This document shows, in pieces, positions 26,580-35,919 of a stretch of 64,000 bases of DNA. Made by a program: the position numbers and the translations under genes. Under the pieces are notes generated by a model. It ran no database searches, was not told the origin of the DNA, and was given only the letters and a program-made list of their open reading frames with translations. Origin of the DNA: Aureococcus anophagefferens (Eukaryota; Sar; Pelagophyceae; Pelagomonadales; Pelagomonadaceae); NCBI RefSeq assembly GCF_000186865.1, contig NW_008705590.1:361702-425701 (forward strand), given 5' to 3'. The number at the start of each line of letters is the position of its first letter. Position 1 is the stretch's first letter.

Positions 26580-28154
26580 CTAGTGCGCGCGCGTGCGACG
26601 GTAGGCGTCGACCATGGAGTCGAGCGTGCCGTGGGGGAGGAGGAGCTCCTCGCCCGCGTCGACGTCGCGGCAGAGCCAGAGGAAGGAGCAGGCCGCGTCG
26701 GGCGCGTCGAGGAAGGCGCCCGAGAGGCACGCGTTCGGCTCGCCGTCGAGGGCCGCCTCGCCGAGGTTGGCGCCGACGACGTCGGGGAGGAAGTGGGCCG
26801 CGGCCGGCGGCTCCCCGGCGGCGCCCGCGACGTAGTACGTCTGGACCTTGTCCCCCATGGCGTCGCGGATTTCGTCCGCGCCGAAGGCGCCGCGGCCGCC
26901 CGCCGCGGGCCAGAGCGTCGCGGCGACGTAGGCCGCGACGGACGCGTCCGCGGCCATCGCGGCTTCGACGAAGGCGTCGCCGCCGCCGAACGTCCACGCG
27001 TGGTCGACGCGGAAGACGTCGCCGAACGCGCCGAGGTCGCGCGTCGCGTAGACGCCGACGGCGCCGCGGGCGTCGACGCCGATCTGGAGCGAGGCGCCCG
27101 CGTCGTTGGGCGGCCACGCGCCGCCCGGCCCGCCGCCGCCGCGGATCGCCGCCCGGAGCTCGCCGTAGAGCCCACTCGGCACGCCGAGCGCGGCGAGCTG
27201 GCCCGCGTGGGCGCCGCCGACGAACGCCGCGACGGCGTCCTCGTCGCCGCCGGCGGCGGCGACGCGGTCGCGCCAGGGCGTGAGCGCGCCGGCGCGCGCC
27301 GGGCCCTCGCCGGCGTGGACGGAGTCGTCGCCGTAGTAGCTCTCGGCGGCGAACCAGGGCTTGGCCCACATGAGGCCGTAGATGGGCCGGGGCGCCGCCG
27401 ACGCGTTCCCGCGCCCCCGGTGGTAGAGGCGCGAGTCGAAGATGGCGCACGCGCCGCGCTCGAGGTACGCGTCGACGAACGCGGCGTCCGGCGGGAACGG
27501 CCGCCCCGGCCGCTTCGACTCGTGGCCGCCGGCCTCGCTCCGGTGCGTCCCCGGCGCGAAGGCCGTGTTGCCCGTGGCCGCGGTCTGGTCGACGAGCGCC
27601 AGGAAGCAGCTGTGGTGGTGCGCGGGGAGCACGCCGACGTCGGCGGGGTCGAAGAGGTGGCCGGCGTCGCAGTGGATCCGCTGGTCCCGCGACCCGGGCA
27701 GCGACACGATCGTGTTCTCGACGAAGCACGTCGCGTCGTCGCCGAGGGACCGCCGCATGACCGCGCGCAACACCCCGTTGGCCACCGTCGCCGGCGACGA
27801 GAACGTCGACATGGCCACGCGCCGCGGCCCGCGCGGCGCGAGCTCCGCGAAGCGCGGCGCGACGCCGGAGTAGCGCCCGTCGTACATGGCCGCGCACGGC
27901 TCGTAGATCTTCGCGAGCGCCGCCCAGGACGCCGCCCAGGCCTCGTGGAGCTCGTCCGCGCGGGGAACGCTCACGACGTTCTCCAGCACGCAGACGCCCT
28001 CCCGCTCGAGCGTCGCCGCGCACCACGCCACCGTCGCTTCGCTGGGATCCTCGCCGTCGCGCTCGCCGTCGCTCAGGCGCCGCGTGAACGCCGCCGCGCT
28101 CGTCGCCGCGGGCGGCAGCGACGCGGCGAACGCCGGGCCCAGCTCGACGGCCAT
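26580..28154 (-). CDS. phytanoyl-CoA dioxygenase-like (PhyH) protein with SET-like C-terminus
   Basis: 524 residues from the ATG at 28154. The N-terminal ~300 residues are a PhyH-type Fe(II)/2-oxoglutarate oxygenase: the metal-binding H-x-D is in RIHCDAGHLF near residue 163, GNTAFAPGTHR follows, and the distal His and 2-oxoglutarate Arg are in LYHRGRGN near 245. The C-terminal part (about 350-515) reads like a SET fold: GVYATRDLGAFGDVF, then NLGEAALDGEPNACL and CRDVDAGEELLLPHG, which parallel the G-x-G, N-H-x2-P-N and GEEL-x2-YG motifs, though the usual NH is altered. Substrates are unknown. The gene is convergent with the mitochondrial carrier (40 bases apart). Confidence 0.7.
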   Translation of the reverse strand: MAVELGPAFAASLPPAATSAAAFTRRLSDGERDGEDPSEATVAWCAATLEREGVCVLENVVSVPRADELHEAWAASWAALAKIYEPCAAMYDGRYSGVAPRFAELAPRGPRRVAMSTFSSPATVANGVLRAVMRRSLGDDATCFVENTIVSLPGSRDQRIHCDAGHLFDPADVGVLPAHHHSCFLALVDQTAATGNTAFAPGTHRSEAGGHESKRPGRPFPPDAAFVDAYLERGACAIFDSRLYHRGRGNASAAPRPIYGLMWAKPWFAAESYYGDDSVHAGEGPARAGALTPWRDRVAAAGGDEDAVAAFVGGAHAGQLAALGVPSGLYGELRAAIRGGGGPGGAWPPNDAGASLQIGVDARGAVGVYATRDLGAFGDVFRVDHAWTFGGGDAFVEAAMAADASVAAYVAATLWPAAGGRGAFGADEIRDAMGDKVQTYYVAGAAGEPPAAAHFLPDVVGANLGEAALDGEPNACLSGAFLDAPDAACSFLWLCRDVDAGEELLLPHGTLDSMVDAYRRTRAH

Positions 28155-28220
28155 GCGAGGCTCGCGCGCGCGCGCTGCTTGGTGGCGCTCAAAGAGACGT
28201 CGACGACGATCAATGCAGTC

Positions 28221-28284
28221 AGTTTTGCAGGCTAGCGGCACCGCGCGCCTACAGTTTTGCAGGTTACCGGCACCGCACGCCTAC
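28221..28284. repeat. 32-base tandem duplication
   Basis: Two adjacent 32-base units beginning AGTTTTGCAGG and ending CGCCTAC, with three differences. They lie 67 bases upstream of the PhyH-like ATG (in its promoter) and downstream of the GT64 stop. Confidence 0.75.
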
Positions 28285-28378
28285 TCGGCCATGACATTGT
28301 GTCCTTAGCTCGATGTGCAACAAGATCAAGGAGGCTTCAAGAAGCCTTCAATAACTTGGTCAACTACTAATAAAGCAT

Positions 28379-29560
28379 CTATGCCGGGCCCTCTTGGCCG
28401 TCCCAGGGGTCGACGTCGAGGGCGTCGCGGTCCCGCTCGGCGGCGTTCGTGTGCTTCCAGAGGCCGCGCTCGCCCGCGGCGACGCGCTGGAGCACGCGCG
28501 TGATGTTGCCGCGGACGCGGCACGCGGACTTGACGAGGGGCATGCGGGAGAAGTCGGCGGCGAGGCGGTTGAGGCAGCGCTCGCGGCGCTTGTTCCAGGC
28601 CCGGCGGCTCACGGACGTGTGCATCTGGTGGCCGCGCGCGCCCATGATCTGGTCCGGCTTGAGGTCGCTGAAGACGACGGGCGGCAGGCCGCTCCGGTTG
28701 CTGTTGAAGTAGTGCAAGGTCAGGTCCTCGCAGGTCGGCTTGTGGGAGACGATGTAGGCGAGCGCCTGCCGCGGCGCGCCCGAGAGGAAGTCGCTGAGCG
28801 TGTCGCGGCCGACGACGGACGTCTGCCCGAGCAGGAAGCTGTACTGCTTCGACTTCGTCTTCTGCGGGTGGAAGACGTAGGCGTACTCGCCCGTCTCCGC
28901 GTTGACCTGCCAGTCGCGCTCCGGGTACGTGCCGAGGACCTGCGCCGGCGCCGCCGCGTGCATCCAGCTAAAGGCCTCGAGCGTCTCGCGGTGGTGGAAG
29001 ATGTCGTCGTCCTGGAGGAGCACGGCCTCCGTCGCGCAGCGCCGCCCGTGGCGGTAGCGGTTGAGCAGCGTGTTCTTCCGCTCGACGACGACCTCGAGCT
29101 CCGCCTCGGGACCCCGCCGGCCCTCGCGCTTCGGCGACGTCAGCGACGCGTAGTGGAAGCCCTCCTGCTGGCTCCGCCAGCCGTGGGCGCAGGTCGTGTT
29201 CGGCACGTTGTCGTGGGGCCCGTTCCAGAGCAGCAGCACCTTCCGGATCATCTCGCTCTTCGCGTAGGAGCACACGAGCTTGTTCAATCGCCCGTTCTGC
29301 TCCGGCAGGTAGGCCATGACGACGACCGTGAGCCGGCCCGGCGCCTTGGCGTAGTCGACCAGGGCGCGCCGCGACACGCGGCAGCTGCCGGGCGCGAAGA
29401 GCGCCGGGCCGAGGCCCGCGCGCGCCGCGTCGCCGGCGACGCCGACCTCGGCGGACCGGCACTCGCAGTAGTTGCGCAGCTCCTGCGCGACGGCGCGCCA
29501 GTAGCCCCGCGGCCGCGCAGCCGCGTGCGCGACGAGCGCGAGCAGCGCCAGGAGGCGCAT
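28379..29560 (-). CDS. exostosin-type glycosyltransferase, GT64 domain
   Basis: 393 residues. The ATG at 29560 starts a signal peptide (MRLLALLALVAHAAA). The sequence follows GT64 (EXTL2-like C-terminal domain of exostosins) in order: LTVVVMAYLPEQ, KVLLLWNGPHDNVP, VVERKNTLLNRY, the DxD-type metal site VLLQDDDIFH near residue 210, QVLGTYPERDW, YSFLLGQTSVVGRD and SHKPTCEDLTLHYF. The family adds N-acetylhexosamine to glycan chains in the ER or Golgi. It lacks the N-terminal GT47 domain of full exostosins. It is divergent from the GH54 gene, 122 bases away. Confidence 0.85.
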   Translation of the reverse strand: MRLLALLALVAHAAARPRGYWRAVAQELRNYCECRSAEVGVAGDAARAGLGPALFAPGSCRVSRRALVDYAKAPGRLTVVVMAYLPEQNGRLNKLVCSYAKSEMIRKVLLLWNGPHDNVPNTTCAHGWRSQQEGFHYASLTSPKREGRRGPEAELEVVVERKNTLLNRYRHGRRCATEAVLLQDDDIFHHRETLEAFSWMHAAAPAQVLGTYPERDWQVNAETGEYAYVFHPQKTKSKQYSFLLGQTSVVGRDTLSDFLSGAPRQALAYIVSHKPTCEDLTLHYFNSNRSGLPPVVFSDLKPDQIMGARGHQMHTSVSRRAWNKRRERCLNRLAADFSRMPLVKSACRVRGNITRVLQRVAAGERGLWKHTNAAERDRDALDVDPWDGQEGPA

Positions 29561-29682
29561 CGCTGGGCGGCGACGCGACGCGCGCCGCGACAAAATTGCA
29601 GGGCCACCGAGACAAGCGACCTCTTTTTGTGGAGTCGTTGAAGCAGTTGAACCCAATTGGTTGAACCGATTCTTCCGGTTCG
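29561..29682. promoter_or_regulatory. shared spacer of GT64 and GH54 genes with GTTGAA boxes
   Basis: 122 bases between divergent ATGs. Three GTTGAA boxes lie at 29637, 29646 and 29660, on the GH54 side. Whether they are regulatory is an inference. Confidence 0.35.
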
Positions 29683-30729
29683 ATGGAGATGCTGCCCTCT
29701 GCGCTGCTCGCAGTGGTCGCAGCTGTGGCCCCGGGCCCGTGCGACATCACGGGCGAGGCCGGCAACCCGTGCGTCGCCGCGCACTCGACCGTGCGCGCGC
29801 TGTTCGCTGCCATGGATGGCCCGCTCTACGAAGTGACTCGCAGCTCCGATGGGGCCTCGAGCGATGTCGGCGTCCTCGCGAGCGGGTTCGCGAACGCCAC
29901 CGCTCACGACGAGTTCTGCGCCGAGCTCGACTGCGTCATCAGCAAGGTCTACGACCAGAGCCCGATGGGCAACCACCTCTACCAGCGCCACAAGCTCGTG
30001 AACGCGTCGCGCCATCCGATCCTCGTCGGCGCCGGCGTGCCCGTCTACGGCATGTGGTTCGACCAAGGGTACGGGTACCACTGCGACGACACGACGGGCG
30101 TCGCCACCGGCAACGAAGAAGAGAGTCTCTTCGCGGTCATGTCGGGCACGCGCCGCCAGAAGGGCGGCGGCGGCTGCTGCTTCGACTACGGAAATAGCGA
30201 GAACTCGGTCGTCGCGAAGAATCGCAGCGACGGCGCCGGCGCGATGGAGGCCATCTACTTTGGAGATGCCAGATGGATGGGCAACTCGGGCGACGGCGAC
30301 GGCCCCTGGGTCGGCGCGGACCTCGAAGCGGGCATGTACTACGGAGGCGGGAACGCGACGAAGACGAACCCGCGGAACAAGCCGCTCCCCTACCCGTTTG
30401 TCTCGCTCTACCTCGGCGGCCGCGAAGACGGCTTCGTCCTCAAGGGCGGCGACGCGACGCGGGGCGAGCTCGCGACGATGTACGACGGCCCGCGGCCGGA
30501 CTGCAAGATCGCCGGCACGTGCGAACGCCACAAGAACGCGACCTACACGCCATCGTATCAACCGATGCACAAGCAGGGCGCGATCATCCTCGCCACCGGC
30601 GGCGACGAGAGCAACGACGCGCTCGGCAACTTCTACGAGGGCTTCATGGTCGCGGGCGCGACGACGGCCGCGACGGACGCCGCGGTCCAGGCGAACATCG
30701 TCGCCGTGGGCTATACGACGCTCGAGTAA
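29683..30729 (+). CDS. secreted alpha-L-arabinofuranosidase, GH54 catalytic domain
   Basis: 348 residues, with a short signal peptide ending near residue 17 and mature sequence starting GPCDITGEAGNPCVAAHST, exactly as fungal AbfB enzymes begin. Further matches are CVISKVYDQSPMGNHL, CCFDYGN, GAMEAIYFGD (the nucleophile Glu of the family), DGPWVGADLE and GAIILATGGDESNDALGNFYEG (the family acid/base Asp). The adjacent Cys-Cys that forms the unusual vicinal disulfide is present (GGGCCFDYG). Known GH54 enzymes remove arabinose from arabinan or arabinoxylan. The C-terminal arabinose-binding CBM42 of fungal enzymes is absent; the protein ends right after the catalytic domain. Confidence 0.9.
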   Translation: MEMLPSALLAVVAAVAPGPCDITGEAGNPCVAAHSTVRALFAAMDGPLYEVTRSSDGASSDVGVLASGFANATAHDEFCAELDCVISKVYDQSPMGNHLYQRHKLVNASRHPILVGAGVPVYGMWFDQGYGYHCDDTTGVATGNEEESLFAVMSGTRRQKGGGGCCFDYGNSENSVVAKNRSDGAGAMEAIYFGDARWMGNSGDGDGPWVGADLEAGMYYGGGNATKTNPRNKPLPYPFVSLYLGGREDGFVLKGGDATRGELATMYDGPRPDCKIAGTCERHKNATYTPSYQPMHKQGAIILATGGDESNDALGNFYEGFMVAGATTAATDAAVQANIVAVGYTTLE

Positions 30730-30737
30730 AAAAATGG

Positions 30738-32071
30738 TTAGCGCAGATCGTCGCAGAAGAAGCCGCGCGCGCCGCCGCGGGCGGCGCGCTTCTCGCCGTG
30801 GTCCGCGATCTCGCCGAGCGCGCCCGCGGTGCCCAGGCAGACGAGGGCCGCCGTCGCCGCGACGAGGAAGGCGACGCCCGCGGCGTGGGACCCGTCGCGC
30901 GTCGCGAGCCGGTAGCAGATCGCCGGGATCGCGAAGGTCAGGGGCCCGGACGTCAGCGCGCCGATCAACGCGACGAGGTCGGAGAACACGGGCAGCGCCA
31001 GCGCGATGATCAGGCTTAGAGCCGTCAGGGCTGTGGTCAGCGCCGTCCACCTAACACCCTCGAGGTCGCCGCGGCCGAGCGCGCGCTCGACGGTCTTCGC
31101 GAGGACCTGCTGGTTCATCGCGAACGACACGGCCACGTGGCAAAACAGCAGCGCCGCCGCGAGGCGCCGGGGCCGCGGCGGCAGCGCGTCGAGCAGGAAC
31201 GGCGGCGGGTCCCGGCCCGTGCCCAGCGCGACGGCGACGTAGAGCGCCGTGAAGGCCGCGACGCCCCGCACGAGCGCGACGCGCGAGTGCTCCGGTCGCG
31301 ACATCTCGAGGCGCACGTTGAGGAAGAGCTTCGTCGTCGACATGGCGAAAGTCAGCGCCGACGCCGCCGCGAAGACCGACAGGGGCGTCGCGTCGTCGGC
31401 CGGGAGCGCCCGCGGCGGCCGCGCGGGCGTCGCGGCGACGGCGAGCGCTAGGATGGCGACGACGGCCGCGAGCGACGCCTGCGCGGCGCCCTTGCCGATG
31501 GCCGCGAGCGTCGGGAGCTGCGCCAACGCCAAAAGCACGAGGCAGCTCAGGCCCAGCGACGCGACGACGTCGCAGGAGCCCAGGTCCACGGCGAGGCGCA
31601 GCGACCGCGCCATGACGACCAGGTACTGCGCGAGCACGAGCACCAAATTGCCGTACCAGCACGCGGCGATGGCCGCGCGCGCGCCGCGGCCCGCGCCGAC
31701 GACGCCCGCGAGCTCGACGAGGTCCCGGGGGCGCTTCGTCTCCGACGGCTCGACGTCGTCCTCGGACGTCGGCGAGTTCGGCCGGTCGTCGAGGTGCAAG
31801 GCCGACGTCGTCTAGTTGCAGGCCGCGTAGCACGCGCGCCGCTCGGCCGCCTCCGCGGCCCAGGACAGCACGACCCGGCGTAGATCTGCAGCACGGCGTT
31901 GCCCGCGACGAGCAGCACGAAGAGCAGCGCTCCGACGGCGGCGCATGCGCCGGGCAGCGCGAGCACGCCCGTGCCGACGCACTCGGCGACGAGGAGCACC
32001 GTGGCGCGGCCCGTGCCGTAGCCGACGAAGGCCTTGGGTACGCGGGGCTGCTCGAGCTGGAAGGGGAGCAT
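30738..32071 (-). CDS. AAAP (amino acid/auxin permease) transporter, reading frame damaged or spliced
   Basis: The N-terminal part (32071 down to ~31880) has the family start, RATVLLVAECVGTGVLALPG, forming helix 1. The main part (31811-30738) gives about 357 residues with eight or nine further hydrophobic helices, including FAMSTTKLFLNVRLEM and FAMNQQVLAKTVERALG. Between them, the expected end of helix 2 continues as VVLSWAAEAAERRACYAAC, but one frame away and followed by an in-frame TAG at 31812-31814. A phase-0 GT-AG intron (31894-31812, 83 bases) would rescue a 416-residue protein but remove that helix-like segment. Either a pseudogene, an assembly indel or true splicing is possible. The stop is 8 bases from the convergent GH54 stop. 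Confidence 0.6.
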
Positions 32072-32181
32072 GACTGCGAGCAAGCGTTCTCAGGCCGCCA
32101 TTGCTCGAGCGGCAAAGGCAACGTTTCGGCATCTTCTGCGGTACCTTCGACGTTGAATGCGGGCTGCGGACCTGGATCACG

Positions 32182-33102
32182 ATGGCGGCGCGCGCAGGGG
32201 CCTGCACTCACAGGAATTTCTCGGACGATGAGCGCGTCCTGGCGCGCTGGCTCGTCGAGGTCTTCGAGGACAAGCGCCACCTTACCCAAGATGGGAAGTT
32301 TGTTCTTTGGCAGAAGAAGATCCAGATGATCATCGCGAGACTGCAATCGGGGGATTTTGACAATCACCTGGGCGTGGTGACGGGATCCGCCATTTACATC
32401 ATGGATGTAGCTGTTAGAGAACCTACCCATTGTCCTATGTCACGCTGCGATTGGTCACCGCTCTGCTGCGCTGCTGGTGCTGGTTGCCCCCATACCGTCG
32501 AGCTTTTCCTTCGTTGCGGCGCTAAGGTTAACCAAAGCCGTGGCAAGTGTACGGCGCTAAATATGGCCGTACTCGAGACAGGGTATCTGCGCGGCTCAAT
32601 AGGTGCGGTTGGAAGATCGCCAAAGGCCGACTACCTGGAGGTCGCTCGCGTTCTGCTCCGATACGGCGCCGACCCGACGCTCGTCTGCGAACTCGACGCG
32701 TCGACGCCGCTCGATCTGGCGCGGTCGCGGGGCGGCGACTGCGCCCATCTCGTCCAGCTCTTCGAAAATCACCCTCGCGTCCTTCGGAGGGAATGCATCC
32801 GTCGCACGTGCGCATACTGCGAAGGCGTCGCGAGCTGCGTGCAGCCTCCTTTCCAAGTCTGCGCGGGCTGCCAGTGGGTGCGTTATTGTTCGCGCGATTG
32901 CCAGAAAGCGCACTGGCGGAGTGGGCACCGCGCCGAGTGCTTGGCCGCGCGCAAGTACTCAGCCCGCTGCGCTTTACATCGGGCGGCGATTTGCGCGAGG
33001 CGGCCGACACACGCCACGTCCGACGCCGTCAAGGGCAGCCTCCGGGCCAGCTGCGAGGCCGTTGACTACCTCCTCTATGAGTTTCTCTCTGACTTTTCGT
33101 AA
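32182..33102 (+). CDS. ankyrin-repeat MYND zinc-finger protein
   Basis: 306 residues from the ATG at 32182 (earlier TTG in frame ignored). The middle has two ankyrin-like units: WSPLCCAAGAGCPHTVELFL to CGAKVN, and YLEVARVLLRYGADPTLV to STPLDLARS. The MYND finger is at about residues 210-254: CAYCEG, CAGCQWVRYCSRDCQ, HWRSGHRAEC, with all Zn ligands. The first half uses many A/T-ending codons, unlike the neighbouring genes. MYND-ankyrin proteins are a common expanded class in stramenopile algae; partners are unknown. Confidence 0.75.
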   Translation: MAARAGACTHRNFSDDERVLARWLVEVFEDKRHLTQDGKFVLWQKKIQMIIARLQSGDFDNHLGVVTGSAIYIMDVAVREPTHCPMSRCDWSPLCCAAGAGCPHTVELFLRCGAKVNQSRGKCTALNMAVLETGYLRGSIGAVGRSPKADYLEVARVLLRYGADPTLVCELDASTPLDLARSRGGDCAHLVQLFENHPRVLRRECIRRTCAYCEGVASCVQPPFQVCAGCQWVRYCSRDCQKAHWRSGHRAECLAARKYSARCALHRAAICARRPTHATSDAVKGSLRASCEAVDYLLYEFLSDFS

Positions 33103-33140
33103 GCTAACCTCGAGCGCGCATTAAAAACCCAAAACTGCCC

Positions 33141-34259
33141 TCAGAGCTCCCCGCCGTGGGCCTTGGCGGCCGTCGCGGCGACGGCGAAGGCGTTGAGGAT
33201 GTTCTTGCGCGCGGAGAAGTCCTTCCGCTTCGCCGAGGACAGGCTCGTGTCCTTGAGGAGCTTGGCGATGCGCGCGATCTCGTCCGCGAGGTACGACGGC
33301 GCCTCGCCGTCCGCCAGCTTCTTCGCGACCTTGACGTAGTAGGCGCCGTAGGCCTCCTGGTCCGCCGGGAGGTAGGCGGCGGCGGCCTCGAGCGTCGCCG
33401 CGGCGTCGTCGCCGCCGAGGAGCGCGTCGAGCTTGGCGACGCGGCCGATCTCGACCTTGCGCGTCGTCGCCAGGGGATCGAGGTCCAGCCCCGTCTCCTT
33501 GTTGACGAACTCGACGAAGCGCTCGACCTCGTCGTCGGCGCCCTCGTAGCGCACGGGCGTCGCGTCGGCCGGCGCGCCGGCCTTGAAGAGGAAGTAGCAC
33601 GGGTAGCCCTTGCAGTCGTACTTGTCGGCGACGTCGCGCTCGTAGACGCGGTCGATGCCCATCTTGACGACGTCGACGTTCGCGCCGGCCATGGACGCGA
33701 TCTTCGCGACGCCGTCGAGGGCCTCGACGACGAACTTGGACTCCGTCCAGGGCGTGTACATGGCGCAGAGCGTGTGCCTCGCGGGGTCGAGGACGACGCT
33801 CTCGAAGTCGTCGGACTTGATCTTGCGCACCTTGGACACCTCGATGTCGAGCTTCGGGTACTCGCCGCCCGTGCGCTCGCCGATCATCTTCAGGAACGTG
33901 TTCGCCATGCGGCCGCTGTAGTGCACGAAGTAGAACTTGTCGTCGGCGACGCCGCCCTTCTTGAACCAGCGGAAGATCGGGTGGCCGTCGATGGCGAAGC
34001 GCTTGCCGACCTTGGGCGATTCCTCCGTGTCGACGCGCGCGAGGATGACGTCGCTCTCGAACTCGAGGGCCTCGGCGGTCTTGTAGAACTCGGGCTCCAT
34101 GGTCTGGCAGTGGCCGCAATCCGGCTTGTAAAACTCCACGAGCACGTGCGCGGACCCGTCGACGACGCTGTCGAAGGTCTCGTCGTTCAGCTCGCGCACG
34201 TCGCCGAAGGCATGCGCGCGCTCCAGCGCCAGCGCGGCCAGCGCGAGCGCTCGCAACAT
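33141..34259 (-). CDS. protein disulfide isomerase-like protein, a-a'-D architecture
   Basis: 372 residues. A signal peptide (MLRALALAALALERAHA) is followed by a thioredoxin domain with active site KPDCGHCQTM near residue 47 and the cis-Pro in DGHPIFRWF. The second thioredoxin domain (about 145-250) has YTPWTESKFV at the active-site position, with both Cys missing, but keeps KGYPCYFLF, so it is redox-inactive. The last ~100 residues are an ERp29-type helical D domain. It ends GGEL, a weak variant of the HDEL/KDEL retrieval signal. It acts in ER folding. It is convergent with the ankyrin-MYND gene (38 bases apart). Confidence 0.85.
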   Translation of the reverse strand: MLRALALAALALERAHAFGDVRELNDETFDSVVDGSAHVLVEFYKPDCGHCQTMEPEFYKTAEALEFESDVILARVDTEESPKVGKRFAIDGHPIFRWFKKGGVADDKFYFVHYSGRMANTFLKMIGERTGGEYPKLDIEVSKVRKIKSDDFESVVLDPARHTLCAMYTPWTESKFVVEALDGVAKIASMAGANVDVVKMGIDRVYERDVADKYDCKGYPCYFLFKAGAPADATPVRYEGADDEVERFVEFVNKETGLDLDPLATTRKVEIGRVAKLDALLGGDDAAATLEAAAAYLPADQEAYGAYYVKVAKKLADGEAPSYLADEIARIAKLLKDTSLSSAKRKDFSARKNILNAFAVAATAAKAHGGEL

Positions 34260-34370
34260 TGCGTGACACGCGGCGCGAGAGCTTCACTGTCGAGCGCTGG
34301 CCGGTGTTGAGCCGCGCCGTGCAACCAAGGGCTGCTTGCTGCCCCGATGGGCGCGCGGTGAAAGACTGCG

Positions 34371-35918
34371 ATGGACGACGACGACGCGTGCGACTGTTTC
34401 GACGACGACGAGGCGCGGCGCTGGCGCGGCGTGCGGCCCCTGCTGGCGCCGTCGACGCGGCGCCTCGTCGGCGAGGGCCTCAAGGTGCGCATGGTGCGGT
34501 CGCTGCCGACGGAGCCGCTCCGGGACGTCGCCAAGGCCCTCGACACGACGGTCGCCTGGCGGCTGGAGTACGGCGTCGACGACCTGCTCTGCGACCGGGC
34601 CGAGTACTGGGAGCCGTACCACGCCGCGTGGGCCACGACCGCGCACGGCGTCGACGACCGAGGGCGCCTCATCTACGTCGAGCGCGTCAGGACCCTCGAC
34701 AGCGACGCGCTGCACCGCGACGTGCCCACGAAGGAGGGCATCCGCGCCTGCCGGGCCCAGGACATGGAGATCGTCGACGTCCTCCAGGCGCGCGCGGCCG
34801 AGCGGCGCGGCGGCTCCGGCGCCGGCGACGCGTACGCGAAGGCGCGGACGGAGCACGTCCACGTCTTCGACCTCGACGGCCTGACGCGGGGTAAGCTGAA
34901 CCGGCAGACCATCAACACGGTCGTGGACATCGTGGCCATGTCGCTGGCGCACTACCCGGGCTCTTTGGGAGCCATGTGGCTCCTGAACGCGCCGCTCGTC
35001 TTCCAGATCCTCTGGCGCCTGCTCCGGCCCATGCTCTCCGCGGAGACCATCGCCAAGATCTCCATCCTCGGCGGGCCCGACGCCTACCTGCCCCAGATGG
35101 TCGCCGCGGGCATGCCGCTTTCCGAGCTGCCGTCGTGGATGGCGAGCGAGAAGCACGGCCTCCGCGGCGGCTCGCCGGGCGTGCCGCTCGGCGACTACGT
35201 CCGCGCGCTCGGCGACGACGACGCGCCGGCCCACCTCCGGCTGCCGGCGACGAACCAGCTCCAGCTCGCGGGCACCGCGGCGCGGGGCGGCGGCGGCGAC
35301 GCGCCGTCGCCCGTCAAGGTCGGCCTCGCGCGGAAGCGCGGAAAGCACACGGCCTACCTGCGGCGGCCCCTCGAGCTCCACCTCGCGTCCGACGGCGTGC
35401 TCTCCTGGACGAAGAACAAGCGCCGCGGGTCCTGCGTCTGCGCGCGCGCCGGCGTCCCGCGGCCGCGACGACGTTTGAGAGCGTTCGACCGAGAAAAGAC
35501 GGAACAAGTCGTACCGCGGTAGGCGCGCGCGCGCCACGACGGCCCGGCGAGCCGCTACTTCACCGTCGAGTCCGTGGACCGCCACTACCGCTTCAAGGTC
35601 GCGTCGCCGGACGACGCGCGGGACTGGGTCGCGTCCATCGAGGCGAACTCGACGCTCGTCGAGGTCGAGCGCCTGCCGCCGCCGAACACGCCGCGGAAGC
35701 GCGTGTCCTTTTCCAACGCGCCCGCGCCCTCGGCGGCCGCGCCGCGCGCGAAGAAGCGCCTCCCGCCGGCGCTTGTCGGCCTCGCCGTCGTCGCCGCCGC
35801 CCTCGTCTGGCGGCTCTTCGGCCTCGTCGCCCTCGCCTCCGCCGCCGCGGTCGCCGCCGCGGCTCGGGGCCTCTCCGGCGGCTCCCCGACGGCCGCCGCG
35901 CCCGCGCCGGCCCAGTAA
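34371..35918 (+). CDS. CRAL-TRIO (SEC14-like) + PH-domain protein with C-terminal membrane tail, two exons
   Basis: Exon 1 is 34371-35435 and exon 2 is 35523-35918, with a phase-0 intron of 87 bases; a GC-AG intron from 35442 fits equally well. The product is about 486 residues. The CRAL-TRIO lipid-binding fold spans about residues 60-275 (HVHVFDLDGLTRGKLNRQ, then LLNAPLVFQILWRLLRPML, then KISILGG). A PH domain (about 325-420) is split by the intron: KHTAYLRRPLELHLASDG and LSWTKNKR before it, YFTVESVDRHYRF and DARDWVASIE after it. The final ~50 residues hold a strongly hydrophobic segment (ALVGLAVVAAALVWRLFGLV). A phosphoinositide-linked lipid-transfer role at a membrane is inferred. Confidence 0.75.
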
Positions 35919-35919
35919 C

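Noticed and set aside
31812..31880. Selenocysteine or stop read-through at the AAAP in-frame TAG
   Set aside because: Selenocysteine uses TGA, and a frame change is also needed next to it; an indel or intron is simpler.
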